From NCBI GenBank assembly GCA_041648735.1, contig JBAZOO010000003.1, positions 62,001 to 126,000 on the forward strand: 64,000 bases of DNA, given 5' to 3'. The notes under the pieces are model-generated. The model did not search any database. It saw nothing but the letters and a program-made list of their open reading frames with translations, and was not told the DNA's origin. Position 1 is the stretch's first letter. Every line of letters begins with the position of its first letter. This stretch comes from JBAZOO01 sp041648735 (lineage in GTDB: Bacteria > Verrucomicrobiota > Lentisphaeria > Oligosphaerales > CAITYL01). Position numbers and translations under genes: made by a program. Below are positions 54,176 to 62,412 of the stretch, in pieces.

Positions 54176-54421
54176 TCAGCGGCAGATGAAAGCGCGGAAG
54201 CGGGCCGGATTTTTCTCCTCGCCGATGCCGGGGGTCATCTGCACCCACTGCTTGCGCCCCAGGCCGTCATCGTCGTTGACAATGAAGTTGAGCCGGAAGG
54301 CATTCCGCGGCGCCCCCCCAGTGAATCCCAGCATCTTCCATGGCAGGGCCAGGCGGTAGACAGTCCTTCCCTCCCCGCGCGTGGCCGCGCCCCGCGCCGG
54401 ATCCTTCAGCCGCCCCAGCGA
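54176..54421 (-). pseudogene. C-terminal fragment of a CBM9-like protein
   Basis: An open reading without a start codon encodes the end of a family 9-like carbohydrate-binding domain (TVYRLALPWKMLGFTGGAPR, then AFRLNFIVNDDDGLGRKQWV) and stops at 54176. It directly follows the end of the sensor gene at 54423. It is probably the tail of a gene lost by deletion. Confidence 0.7.
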
Positions 54422-54422
54422 T

Positions 54423-55574
54423 TCACGCCTCCGGCGGCTTCCGCGCGGCGGCGACGGTCAGGGCCGGGGCCGGGCCGGGCTGCAAAACGACCACGCTCAC
54501 CGTGCCGCCGGCCGTCGCCGTCCCGGCCTCCGCCATTGTCAGCCGGTAGTTCTGCCCCCCCAAGCGGAGCGTATGCTTCTCCCGCCGCACCGCCTCCAGG
54601 AGCAGCTCCAGCCGCTCCGCACCCTCGCCGCCGACGAACAAGCCCCGGGCCTGGCTGTTGGCCAGCAGCAGGTCGCCGCTGGCGTTCAACACCAGCGCCG
54701 GCACGGGGATCGCCGCGACCAGCGCCTGCGAGACCTGCTTCTCCTGGGCCAGCCGCCGCCGGCTCTCCTCGGACATCCCATTGAGGTTTTCGATCAGCCG
54801 GTTGCAGGCGATGGCCACCCGGTTGAGATAGTCCTCCTTCAGTTCGGGCAGGCGCAGGCTCAGGTCGCCGGCGGTGACGCCTTGGATCAGCCGCTGCATC
54901 AGCCGGGCCGGGCGGATCAGCGCCTCATCAACCTGATAAATGAACAGCAGCAGCACGAGAATCCCGGCAAAGGTGAGCGCCACCATCCAGAAGGCCAGGG
55001 TGCGGGCGCTGCGCGTCGCCTGTTCGCGGGTGGCGGCCAGTTCACGGTTAGTGGCGGCCAGCCATTCGGCCAGCTCCCGGCGGGCCGTCACCGAGGCGGG
55101 GACCGCCTGGTAGCGGAAACGGTCGAGGACGGCGGCGGCCGGGGACGGCGGCTCCGCGGCCGCCAGCAGCCGCCCCACCGCGTCCAGTTCCCGGACATAC
55201 CCCTCCACGGCCGGCTCCACCCGCAGGAACGGCGCCGGCGCCCCCCCGGGCCGGCGGGCCATCTCCCCCGCCACTTCCTGCACCGTCTGCCGCAGCTCGC
55301 GGCCCACCTCGGTCACCTGGACGCCCCCCCGCCGCCGCTCGTCCGGCCGTTCGGGCAAGGCGGCATCGCTCAGCAACTGGCGCAGCTCCTGATGCCGTTC
55401 CACCAACTGGAGCAGGAGCCGTTGCCCGGCCATCGCATCGTCGTGCTCCCGCGCCATTTCCTGGCCGACGGCCAGCTCGAACCGGTGGAACCCCACGACC
55501 GCGCCGAGGCCGGTCAGCAGGAGAAGGGCAAACAAGGAATAGACCCAAGTGCGGATGCTCAAATGGAAACGCAT
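54423..55574 (-). CDS. HAMP membrane sensor without a transmitter domain
   Basis: This 383-residue protein has two transmembrane segments (residues ~10-30, SLFALLLLTGLGAVVGFH; ~188-208, FWMVALTFAGILVLLLFI) bounding an extracytoplasmic helical domain. A HAMP module follows (EALIRPARLMQRLIQGVTAG) with a PAS-like end (AAIPVPALVLNASGDLLLAN). The usual histidine-kinase, cyclase or methyl-accepting output domain is absent; the protein ends in a short Ala/Pro tail. It begins eight bases after the TrkA-like gene, and a carbohydrate-binding fragment follows it. It may be a truncated sensor, with the deletion that also destroyed the next gene. Confidence 0.8.
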   Translation of the reverse strand: MRFHLSIRTWVYSLFALLLLTGLGAVVGFHRFELAVGQEMAREHDDAMAGQRLLLQLVERHQELRQLLSDAALPERPDERRRGGVQVTEVGRELRQTVQEVAGEMARRPGGAPAPFLRVEPAVEGYVRELDAVGRLLAAAEPPSPAAAVLDRFRYQAVPASVTARRELAEWLAATNRELAATREQATRSARTLAFWMVALTFAGILVLLLFIYQVDEALIRPARLMQRLIQGVTAGDLSLRLPELKEDYLNRVAIACNRLIENLNGMSEESRRRLAQEKQVSQALVAAIPVPALVLNASGDLLLANSQARGLFVGGEGAERLELLLEAVRREKHTLRLGGQNYRLTMAEAGTATAGGTVSVVVLQPGPAPALTVAAARKPPEA

Positions 55575-55581
55575 GGCTCAT

Positions 55582-56364
55582 TCACCCCAGGCCGGAAAGG
55601 CGGTTGATGTCGGCTTCGTTCCCCACCACCACCAGCTTGTCGTCCGCCAGCAGCGGATCCTTGGGCGACGGATTGAGGAGGAGCTGGCGCGACTGGTCCA
55701 GGAACCGGCGGGCGCCGGATTCCATCGCCGCTTCCGTCGCCGCCGACTCCGCCCCGCCCTCCCCCTCCCCCTCCCCGGCCGTGGCCGCCGCGGTGGCCGT
55801 GGCCTTCTTCGCCGTCACCCGCTCGATGCCGAGCACGGTGACGTTGTATTTCCGGCGCACCTGAAGGCTGGCCAAGGTCTGGCCGGCAAAGCTCGGGGGG
55901 ACGGGGACCTCCGCCACACAGACCCCCTCGGTCAGCTCGAAGACCTCCCGCAGGCCGGGGCGGGCCACCTGCAACGCGACCCGCCGCCCCATCTCCTCTT
56001 CGGGATTGACGATTTCCGTGGCGCCCACCTGGCGGAGGATGCGGCCATGCAGGCTGTTGAGGGCCCGGGCGACGATCCGCGGCACCTGCAACTGCTTCAG
56101 CAGCGCCACGGTCATGATGCTGTCCTCGATGTGCTCGGCGCCGATCGTCACCACCGCCACCGGCATCTCGTCGATCCGCGCCTCATACAGCGCCTCCTCG
56201 TCGGTGGAATCCAGCACCATGGCCGTGTCCACATCCTCCTTGATCGCCTCGACGGCCGCCGCCGCCTGGTCAACCCCCAGCACGGAATAGCCCAGCCGGG
56301 CGAGCTGCCGCGCCACCTCGCCCCCGAAAACGCCGAGGCCAATGACCACGATTTTGCCTTTCAT
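55582..56364 (-). CDS. TrkA-type potassium uptake regulatory subunit
   Basis: This 260-residue protein has the TrkA-N domain (KIVVIGLGVFGGEVARQLAR at residues 4-23, then VLDSTDEEAL and DSIMTVALLKQLQV) that binds NAD(H) or ATP. A TrkA-C domain (residues ~150-255; VFELTEGVCVAEVPVPPSFA, PLLADDKLVVVGNE) follows, separated by a low-complexity Ala/Glu insertion near 190-215. Such proteins gate KtrB/TrkH potassium channels. No channel gene is in the window. AAGGAG lies five bases before the ATG. The sensor gene follows, eight bases past the stop. Confidence 0.92.
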   Translation of the reverse strand: MKGKIVVIGLGVFGGEVARQLARLGYSVLGVDQAAAAVEAIKEDVDTAMVLDSTDEEALYEARIDEMPVAVVTIGAEHIEDSIMTVALLKQLQVPRIVARALNSLHGRILRQVGATEIVNPEEEMGRRVALQVARPGLREVFELTEGVCVAEVPVPPSFAGQTLASLQVRRKYNVTVLGIERVTAKKATATAAATAGEGEGEGGAESAATEAAMESGARRFLDQSRQLLLNPSPKDPLLADDKLVVVGNEADINRLSGLG

Positions 56365-56508
56365 GCCCGCTCCTTGACGTTGGCGCCCGCCTCTTCAGGC
56401 CCGCCCGGCCGGCCCGGGCTTGCGCGCAGCAGTGGAAACTGTTCAAAGCTGAAGTGTAATCGGCAAGGGCGGGAGTTCAACCCCTGGCCCGCCCCGGCCC
56501 CGCGGCCG

Positions 56509-58437
56509 TCACGGCGTGGTGGTGCCCGCCGGCGGCGCCACCGTCCGGAGCTTCGCCCGCAGCTTCGCCGGCTGGGCATGCCCGGCCGCCAGGGCCTTTT
56601 CCCACCAGCCGCGCGCCGCGTCCGGCAAGCCGAGTGCGGCGGCAATGTCGCCCGCATGGTCGAGGATGTCCGGATCCGGCGTGGCGCCGCCCAGGCCGAT
56701 GGCCCGTTGGACTTCGCGGTAGGCGGCCGCCGCCTCGCCCTTGCGGAAGAGGAGCCAGGCCAGGCTGTCAATGTAGGGCGGAAGCTCCGGCGCCGCCGCC
56801 AGCGCCTGGCGGATCAGCCGTTCGGCGCGGGGCAGGTCGCGGTTCTGGTCCGCCAGGAGGTAGCCGACGGTGTTGCAGAGTTCGGGCGAGTCCGGCGCCA
56901 AGGCCAGCCCCCGTTCGGCGGCGGCCAAGGACTCCGCCGGCCGGCCGGCCTGGTCAAGCAGCCAGGAGTGGTAGAGGTGAAGGTCGGCGCTGAAGAAGTC
57001 CTCCTGCTCCAGCCGCCGGGCCGCGGCCATGGCCGTTTCCAACTGCCGCAACGCCTCCCCATGGTTCCGCCGCAGCGCCGCCACCCGGCTGAGGATCCAA
57101 TGCTTGCCGGGCACCTCCAGGCGGATCGGCCGCACCGTGGCGGCGGCCCGGTCGGCCTCGCCCAGTCCCAGCAGCAGCTCCGCCACCATGACCCGCAACC
57201 GCCAGTCGCGTGGCCGCAGTTGCACCAGCCGTTCCAGGATCCGCAGGGCCGTCTCCGGCTGCTTCAACGCGACGCCGTGGCTGGCCAGTTCGACATGGCG
57301 CTCCACCAGGGCCGAGGCCGCCGCCGGATCACCGCCGGCGCGGCGCCAGGCCTCGGCCTCAGCGGCCAGACGCTTGTCCAGCGCCGTCAGCAAAGCCACG
57401 GCCTCGGCCTCCCGCCCCGCGTCCGCGAGGAACTCCAGCAAGGCCAGCTCCAGCTCATCCCGGTCGGCCGGGAAACGCTCGATCCCCTGGCGCAGCGCCT
57501 CTTCGGCCCGGCGCGGATCGCCCAGTCCCTGGAAGATGTGGCGCAGGATCATTGCATTGGCCGCGGAAGCGCCCGCCGCCGGATCGTCCGCCGCCTGGAG
57601 TTCCAGCGCCTTCCGCGCCCAGGCGACACCGGCCCGGCGATGCCACCAGCGGCTGCCAGCCCAAGTGGAACTGCTTTGCAGGCAGTGGTGGTGGTACTCG
57701 GCGGTGAGCGCCACGATGCCGGCATGGCCAGCCAGCCGGCCGTGCCCCCGGGCGGCGGCGAGCACCCGCCCCGCCTCCCCCAGCCGCCCGGCGTCCACCA
57801 ACAAGGTGAACAGCCGGATGGCGAGCGCCGGGTCGCGCCAGCGGTTCAGCCGGGCGCAGTTCCAGAGCCAGCGCCGCGCCTCCGCCGGCCGGCCACCGGC
57901 CTCCAACACCTCCACTAGCTCCAGGACCAGCCCAATCGAGCCCGGATGCTCCGCCGCCAACTGCTCCAGTTCGAGCGCCAATGCCGGCCGCCCCCCGTGG
58001 CGGAGGCTGGCCATGACCAACAGCTCCAGCAACTCCGGCTGCTCCGGCGCCAGCCGGACCGCCTCGCGGAAATGCCGAAGCCACGGCGGCGGCGGCGGCG
58101 CCAGCGGCCCCACTCCCGGCGGTTTCAGCCGGCGGCCGGCAAACGGCGCGGCGGCCGGCAACGGCGGACACAGATGCGGCGACGGCAGGCGGAAGCGCGC
58201 CGCCCCCGCCGTCACCCCTGCCGCCCCCTCTTCCGCCCGCAACTGCAAATGCAGCCCCCAGGCGCCATGGGCCAGGGCCTGCGCCTGGCGTTGCGCCGGC
58301 GCCTCCAGCCGCAAGTCCGCCGCCGGCACTTCCAGCCCGGAGACGGCAAGGGCCGCACCCGCGGCATGGCCAACCCACGGGATGAGCAAACCCGCCATCC
58401 CGGCGACGATTCCAAACGGAATCCGCTGGCGTGCCAT
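56509..58437 (-). CDS. Exported TPR-repeat protein
   Basis: This 642-residue protein starts with a signal peptide (GIVAGMAGLLIPWVGHAAG). Nearly the whole rest is helix-pair repeats of the TPR kind, for example LRHIFQGLGDPRRAEEALRQ, LADAGREAEAVALLTALDKR and LLFRKGEAAAAYREVQRAIG. A periplasmic scaffold or chaperone for envelope machinery is likely; no catalytic motif is seen. The first visible M is encoded by TTG at 58443; the ATG at 58437 is preferred. Nothing is recognised in the 144 bases between it and the TrkA gene. Confidence 0.8.
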   Translation of the reverse strand: MARQRIPFGIVAGMAGLLIPWVGHAAGAALAVSGLEVPAADLRLEAPAQRQAQALAHGAWGLHLQLRAEEGAAGVTAGAARFRLPSPHLCPPLPAAAPFAGRRLKPPGVGPLAPPPPPWLRHFREAVRLAPEQPELLELLVMASLRHGGRPALALELEQLAAEHPGSIGLVLELVEVLEAGGRPAEARRWLWNCARLNRWRDPALAIRLFTLLVDAGRLGEAGRVLAAARGHGRLAGHAGIVALTAEYHHHCLQSSSTWAGSRWWHRRAGVAWARKALELQAADDPAAGASAANAMILRHIFQGLGDPRRAEEALRQGIERFPADRDELELALLEFLADAGREAEAVALLTALDKRLAAEAEAWRRAGGDPAAASALVERHVELASHGVALKQPETALRILERLVQLRPRDWRLRVMVAELLLGLGEADRAAATVRPIRLEVPGKHWILSRVAALRRNHGEALRQLETAMAAARRLEQEDFFSADLHLYHSWLLDQAGRPAESLAAAERGLALAPDSPELCNTVGYLLADQNRDLPRAERLIRQALAAAPELPPYIDSLAWLLFRKGEAAAAYREVQRAIGLGGATPDPDILDHAGDIAAALGLPDAARGWWEKALAAGHAQPAKLRAKLRTVAPPAGTTTP

Positions 58438-58475
58438 GCGCAATTGCGGCCCCTCGTGGACGAAGGCCCAGCCGG

Positions 58476-58565
58476 CTACTTGTTCTTATGCCGGAGCGCT
58501 TTGAGCTGTTTCCGCCGCTTGTGCTTGGACATCTTCTTCAGCCGCTTCTTCTTGACCGAACCCAT
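58476..58565 (-). CDS. AURKAIP1/COX24 domain mini-protein
   Basis: A 29-codon gene encodes MGSVKKKRLKKMSKHKRRKQ followed by LKALRHKNK and a stop. The KKRLKKMSKHKRRKQLK pattern is the AURKAIP1/COX24 domain, related to the mitochondrial ribosomal protein mS38 and found as short proteins in several bacterial phyla. A ribosome-associated role is likely. It lies 38 bases upstream of the TPR gene start and shares its orientation. Confidence 0.85.
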   Translation of the reverse strand: MGSVKKKRLKKMSKHKRRKQLKALRHKNK

Positions 58566-58742
58566 AGCCGCTCCGTCCGTTGTCATTCCGTTTGGGGAAA
58601 CGAGGGAAACTCAAATGAAAGCGGAAAATGTAACCGGTTGGGGCGGGTTTGCAAGACGCCCAGGCCAAGCCAACTGGAAACTGGAAACTCGGAGGACGAA
58701 TTCGCCGGCCCCCCAAGGCCGCCTCGGCTTGCCGCTTGCCGC

Positions 58743-60089
58743 TCAGCCGCCGCCGGCCAAGTCGCGGAAGCTGGTCTGGCGCAACTCCGCGGCAAAGCGG
58801 CCAAACCGCTCCTCGTACAAGCGGCAGACGGCATAATCCTCGCTCCGCAGCCGCCCCAGTTCCGCCCCGGCCGGCGGCGGCTTGGCCCCGCCCGGCGCCC
58901 CGCTGCCGGGCGGGGCCTCCCGCAACGCCCGTTCCACATCCGCCGGCGTCAGCAGGTCGGGCGGCCGGGCGGGGGTGAAGGCGCCGGGGCGGCCGGCCAC
59001 CTCCACCAGCAATCCGGCGCGGACCAGCTCCCGGAGGCAGCCCATCACGTCCGGGAAACGCAGGCGGTGGCGGTGGGAGAACTCCCGGGCCGACCACGGT
59101 TCGCCACCCGCGCACATGCGTCCCACGGCCTCCTGCATCATCACCAGCCCCAGCCGCAGCCGGATGGCGAACGAGAGCATGCCGGGCGCGCCCGGCTGCA
59201 AGAGCGAGTCGCGGTTCTGGAAGACATAGCCACAAATGGCGCCGAGGAGCACGATCACCCAGTTCACGTAGAGCCAGGCCAGGAAGAGGGGGATGACGGC
59301 AAAGGCACCGTAGATCTTGAACTGGAGCGCGCGCTCCGCCGTGCCGCCGCCCTGGAAGATGCCAAGCTGGAAATACATGTAGGCGAACTGGGTCAGGTAC
59401 CAGACGCCGCCGCCGACCAGCCCGCCGACCAGCGCCGCACCGGGGCGCACCCGCGTGTTCGGCATGAACAGGTACAACAGGGTGAAGGCCGCCACGATCA
59501 GCGCCAGCCCGGTCATCCCCAGCCCCGCCTTGACCAGGACGTAGAACGGCCCAAGGCTCTGCGCCAGGAACTCCTGGACGCGGGCGGAATTGAGCAGGGC
59601 GTTGGCGCTGGTGGCCGCCAGGAAGAAGATCGGCAGCAACACCAGGGCGCTGATGTAGGTCTGGAAGCGGCGCAGCCACGGCCGCGGCTCCGCCACATGC
59701 CAGATCTGGTTGATCGTCGCCTCGATCTGCCCGAGCACGCTGACCGCCGTCCAGAAGATCAGCAGCAGCCCCACCAGGCCGAGGGTGCCAAAATTCGCGT
59801 TGTCCACCGCGGCGAACAGCTTCTGGATGAAGTGGATCGTGGCCGGCGGCAACGCCGCCAGCTTGTCCTGGACCGCCGCCATCAGCCGGTCGTGGGCGTT
59901 GAACCCCTTGGAGACGGCGAACATCAACGCCAGCACCGGCACCAGCGACATGAGCGTCACATAGGTCAGGCCGGAGGCCTGCAACCCGCACTGGTTCTCC
60001 ACATAGTCCCGCGCCACCACCGCCACAAACCGCCAGCAGGCCCGCCCGAAGCCCCGCCCGCCCGCCACCATCCGCTTCAGCCTCTCCAT
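58743..60089 (-). CDS. YihY/BrkB family membrane protein
   Basis: This 448-residue protein has six transmembrane segments in residues ~30-290 with the family's opening QASGLTYVTLMSLVPVLALM, then FWTAVSVLGQIEATINQIWH. A short soluble domain follows (VGRMCAGGEPWSAREFSHRH and PDLLTPADVERALREAPPGS), resembling the winged-helix end seen in some members. The biological role of this family is unsettled despite the old name ribonuclease BN. The ATG at 60089 has GGAGG just upstream. It is divergent from the exported protein at 60261; the 171-base gap has no recognised site. Confidence 0.9.
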   Translation of the reverse strand: MERLKRMVAGGRGFGRACWRFVAVVARDYVENQCGLQASGLTYVTLMSLVPVLALMFAVSKGFNAHDRLMAAVQDKLAALPPATIHFIQKLFAAVDNANFGTLGLVGLLLIFWTAVSVLGQIEATINQIWHVAEPRPWLRRFQTYISALVLLPIFFLAATSANALLNSARVQEFLAQSLGPFYVLVKAGLGMTGLALIVAAFTLLYLFMPNTRVRPGAALVGGLVGGGVWYLTQFAYMYFQLGIFQGGGTAERALQFKIYGAFAVIPLFLAWLYVNWVIVLLGAICGYVFQNRDSLLQPGAPGMLSFAIRLRLGLVMMQEAVGRMCAGGEPWSAREFSHRHRLRFPDVMGCLRELVRAGLLVEVAGRPGAFTPARPPDLLTPADVERALREAPPGSGAPGGAKPPPAGAELGRLRSEDYAVCRLYEERFGRFAAELRQTSFRDLAGGG

Positions 60090-60260
60090 GCCACACCTCC
60101 AAAGCCCGGCCGCCCCCCACGCCGTCGCGCCCTGGGCGGCCCCTGTCCTGGCGCAATATGGCACGGGGCCCGCCCGCCTGCAAGATTTGCAAACGGCGGG
60201 GCCACCGCTACGTTCCCCCGGTTGCCCTCAACCAAGCCCCGAACAACTTGGAGTCCAAAC

Positions 60261-60875
60261 ATGAACCGCCGCACCATCCTCGCCGGCCTGCTTCTTGCCG
60301 CCGCCACCGCGTTCCTCCCCGGCGCCACCCTCCACGCCGCGCCCCCCGTCCTCGCCAAGCCCGAAGCCGTGGAGCTGGCCAAGGACGAGGCGCTCAACCT
60401 GATGCGCGCCCATTTCAACGTGCTCATCCTCGAAAACAGCCTCGCCCACATGAACAACCGCCAGCAGGATCTTGTCCGCGGCCTCCAGGCCAAGTACAAG
60501 CTTGCCAGCGGCGACTACATCTTCGACGTCAGCGTCGGCGCCTTCATCACCCGCGCCGCCGCCGAACTGCGGCAGGCCGGCAAGCCCATCCCCCCCGAGG
60601 CCGCCAAGACGGTGGACGTGGCCAAGGACGACGCGCTGCCGGTGATCAACCTCCAGTACGCCCTCCAAAGCACCGCCGCCGACCTCAAGCAGGCCTATGT
60701 CCAGCGGGAGCAGTTGCTCGCCGCCCTCCACCAGAAAAACCAACTGGATCCGGCGGACTATGTGGCCGACGTGTTCAACGGCCGGCTCGTCCGCGCCCAA
60801 CGCCCCGCCGCCCCGCCGCCGCCGCCCCCGGCCGCCAAGCCGGACGCCGCCGCCGCCGCCCCCAAAAAACCCTGA
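60261..60875 (+). CDS. Small exported protein of unknown function
   Basis: This 204-residue protein has a signal peptide (TILAGLLLAAATAFLPGATLHA). Two similar alpha-helical units follow: KDEALNLMRAHFNVLILENS and KDDALPVINLQYALQSTAAD, suggesting internal duplication. A Pro/Ala-rich tail ends the protein. No family is recognised. The ATG follows a GGAG nine bases upstream. It is the first of three same-strand genes with short gaps. Confidence 0.65.
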   Translation: MNRRTILAGLLLAAATAFLPGATLHAAPPVLAKPEAVELAKDEALNLMRAHFNVLILENSLAHMNNRQQDLVRGLQAKYKLASGDYIFDVSVGAFITRAAAELRQAGKPIPPEAAKTVDVAKDDALPVINLQYALQSTAADLKQAYVQREQLLAALHQKNQLDPADYVADVFNGRLVRAQRPAAPPPPPPAAKPDAAAAAPKKP

Positions 60876-60902
60876 CCGCCACCCAGGAACGGTTTGACGA
60901 CC

Positions 60903-61307
60903 ATGGCCGACCCCGCCCCCGCCGCCACCCCAGCCCCGCTCCGCGCCATCGTGGACTTCGCCTGCCTCGACGCCGAGTGCCAAGCCCCGGTGAGCTTCAA
61001 CCTGCTCGACGCCCAAGCTGGGGGCGGCCGCCTCCAATGCCCCCTCTGCCGCCGGGAATACCTGCTCGCCCCCGAGTTCCTCGACAAGCTCCAGCGCCTG
61101 CGCCGGCTGATCCTCACCGTCCAGGACACCGCCGACCTGCTCGGCGACGTCAATGTCGCCATCACCACGCCGATGGGCGAAGTCAAGATCCCCTACTGGC
61201 TCATGCTCACCCGGCTCAACACGGTCGTCACCCTCGAACTCAACGGCCGGAAGGTCGAGTTCCACTTCCGCATCGAGCCGCTCAACGAGCAAAGCACGGT
61301 CCGCTGA
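60903..61307 (+). CDS. Small zinc-ribbon-like protein of unknown function
   Basis: This 134-residue protein has a probable metal site in its first half: CLDAEC near residue 21-26 and CPLC near 50-53, as in zinc ribbons. The second half is predicted beta-rich (GDVNVAITTPMGEVKIPYWL, VVTLELNGRKVEFHFRIEPL). The first visible M is encoded by TTG at 60894; the ATG at 60903 is preferred. It ends four bases before the next gene, so it is probably in its operon. Function unknown. Confidence 0.65.
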   Translation: MADPAPAATPAPLRAIVDFACLDAECQAPVSFNLLDAQAGGGRLQCPLCRREYLLAPEFLDKLQRLRRLILTVQDTADLLGDVNVAITTPMGEVKIPYWLMLTRLNTVVTLELNGRKVEFHFRIEPLNEQSTVR

Positions 61308-61311
61308 ACGG

Positions 61312-62397
61312 ATGGCCACGCCCGGCATCTACCTGCTGCTGATCCGCCTGGCGCGCCAGGCCGTCCTGGCGATCGCCGGGGCGCCCCGCCCCTTCCCCGC
61401 CGGCTGGTACGTCTACACCGGCCGCGCCCTGAACGGGCTGGAGGGACGCCTCGCCCGCCACCTCCGCACCCGCGAGCCGCGCCATTGGCACCTCGATGCC
61501 CTGCTCGCCGCCGGCCGCGTACTGGATCTCCAGGTGCAGCCCGGCAGCGACCCCGCCGCCGAATGCCGCGCCGCCGCCCTCGTGGGAAGCTGGCCCGCCG
61601 CCACGGCGATCTCCGGCTTCGGCGCCAGCGACTGCGCCTGCCCCACCCACCTCCACCGCTTTGCCGCCCGCCCGGCCGGCGCCCTGGCCGCCCCCGCCGT
61701 CGTCCCCCATCTCCCGGAAATGGTGGCACGGCTGCGCCGCCACGAGCCGCCCGCCGCCTGGGGCCGGCGCGACCCGTTCCAGACCCTGGCCGCCTGCATC
61801 CTCTCCCTGCGCACCCAGGATCCCGTCACCGACGCTGCGGCCGACCGGCTCTTTGCGGAGTTCGCAACCCCCCAGGCCCTGGCCAGCGCCGCGGCCGAAA
61901 CGGTCGCCCGCCGGATCTTCCCCGTCGGCATGTACCGGCAAAAGGCGCAAACCCTGGTCGCGATCAGCCAGCAGCTCCTGGAACGCTTCGCCGGCCAGGT
62001 GCCGGCCGAAATTGCCGCCCTGCTCACCCTCCCTGGCGTCGGCCGCAAGACCGCCAACCTCGTCCGCTCCTTCGCCTACGGGCTGGACGCGATCTGCGTC
62101 GACACCCATGTCCACCGCATCAGCAACCGCTGGGGGCTGGTGCGCACCGCAACCCCGGACGAGACCGAATTGGAGCTGCGCCGGCTGCTGCCCCGCGAGT
62201 TCTGGCGCGAACTCAACCCCCGCCTCGTCCGCCACGGCCAGGAACTCTGCCGCCCCCGGCGCCCCCGCTGCTCCGCCTGCTTCCTCCGCGGCCTCTGCCG
62301 CTACGACGAGCTGCGGGCGGCGCAGGCCGTCATCGCCGCCATCCCCGGCGCCCCGCCCCACCCCAGCCTGGGCACCGTCCTGCCGGCGCCGGCCTGA
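61312..62397 (+). CDS. nth: GIY-YIG-like (DUF123) domain fused to endonuclease III
   Basis: This 361-residue repair protein has two parts. Residues ~1-125 match the DUF123 branch of GIY-YIG-like domains (GIYLLLIRLARQAVLAIAGA, GWYVYTGRALNGLEGRLARH, then RHWHLDALLAAG). Residues ~140-340 are endonuclease III: the helix-hairpin-helix LPGVGRKTANLV with the catalytic lysine, CVDTHVHRISNRWGL with the catalytic aspartate, and a [4Fe-4S] cluster CRPRRPRCSACFLRGLC with C-x6-C-x2-C-x5-C spacing. Endonuclease III removes oxidised pyrimidines; the added nuclease-like domain may act with it. The fused arrangement is unusual. The gene begins four bases after the zinc-ribbon gene. Confidence 0.9.
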   Translation: MATPGIYLLLIRLARQAVLAIAGAPRPFPAGWYVYTGRALNGLEGRLARHLRTREPRHWHLDALLAAGRVLDLQVQPGSDPAAECRAAALVGSWPAATAISGFGASDCACPTHLHRFAARPAGALAAPAVVPHLPEMVARLRRHEPPAAWGRRDPFQTLAACILSLRTQDPVTDAAADRLFAEFATPQALASAAAETVARRIFPVGMYRQKAQTLVAISQQLLERFAGQVPAEIAALLTLPGVGRKTANLVRSFAYGLDAICVDTHVHRISNRWGLVRTATPDETELELRRLLPREFWRELNPRLVRHGQELCRPRRPRCSACFLRGLCRYDELRAAQAVIAAIPGAPPHPSLGTVLPAPA

Positions 62398-62412
62398 GGT
62401 GGCGGCGGCGCC

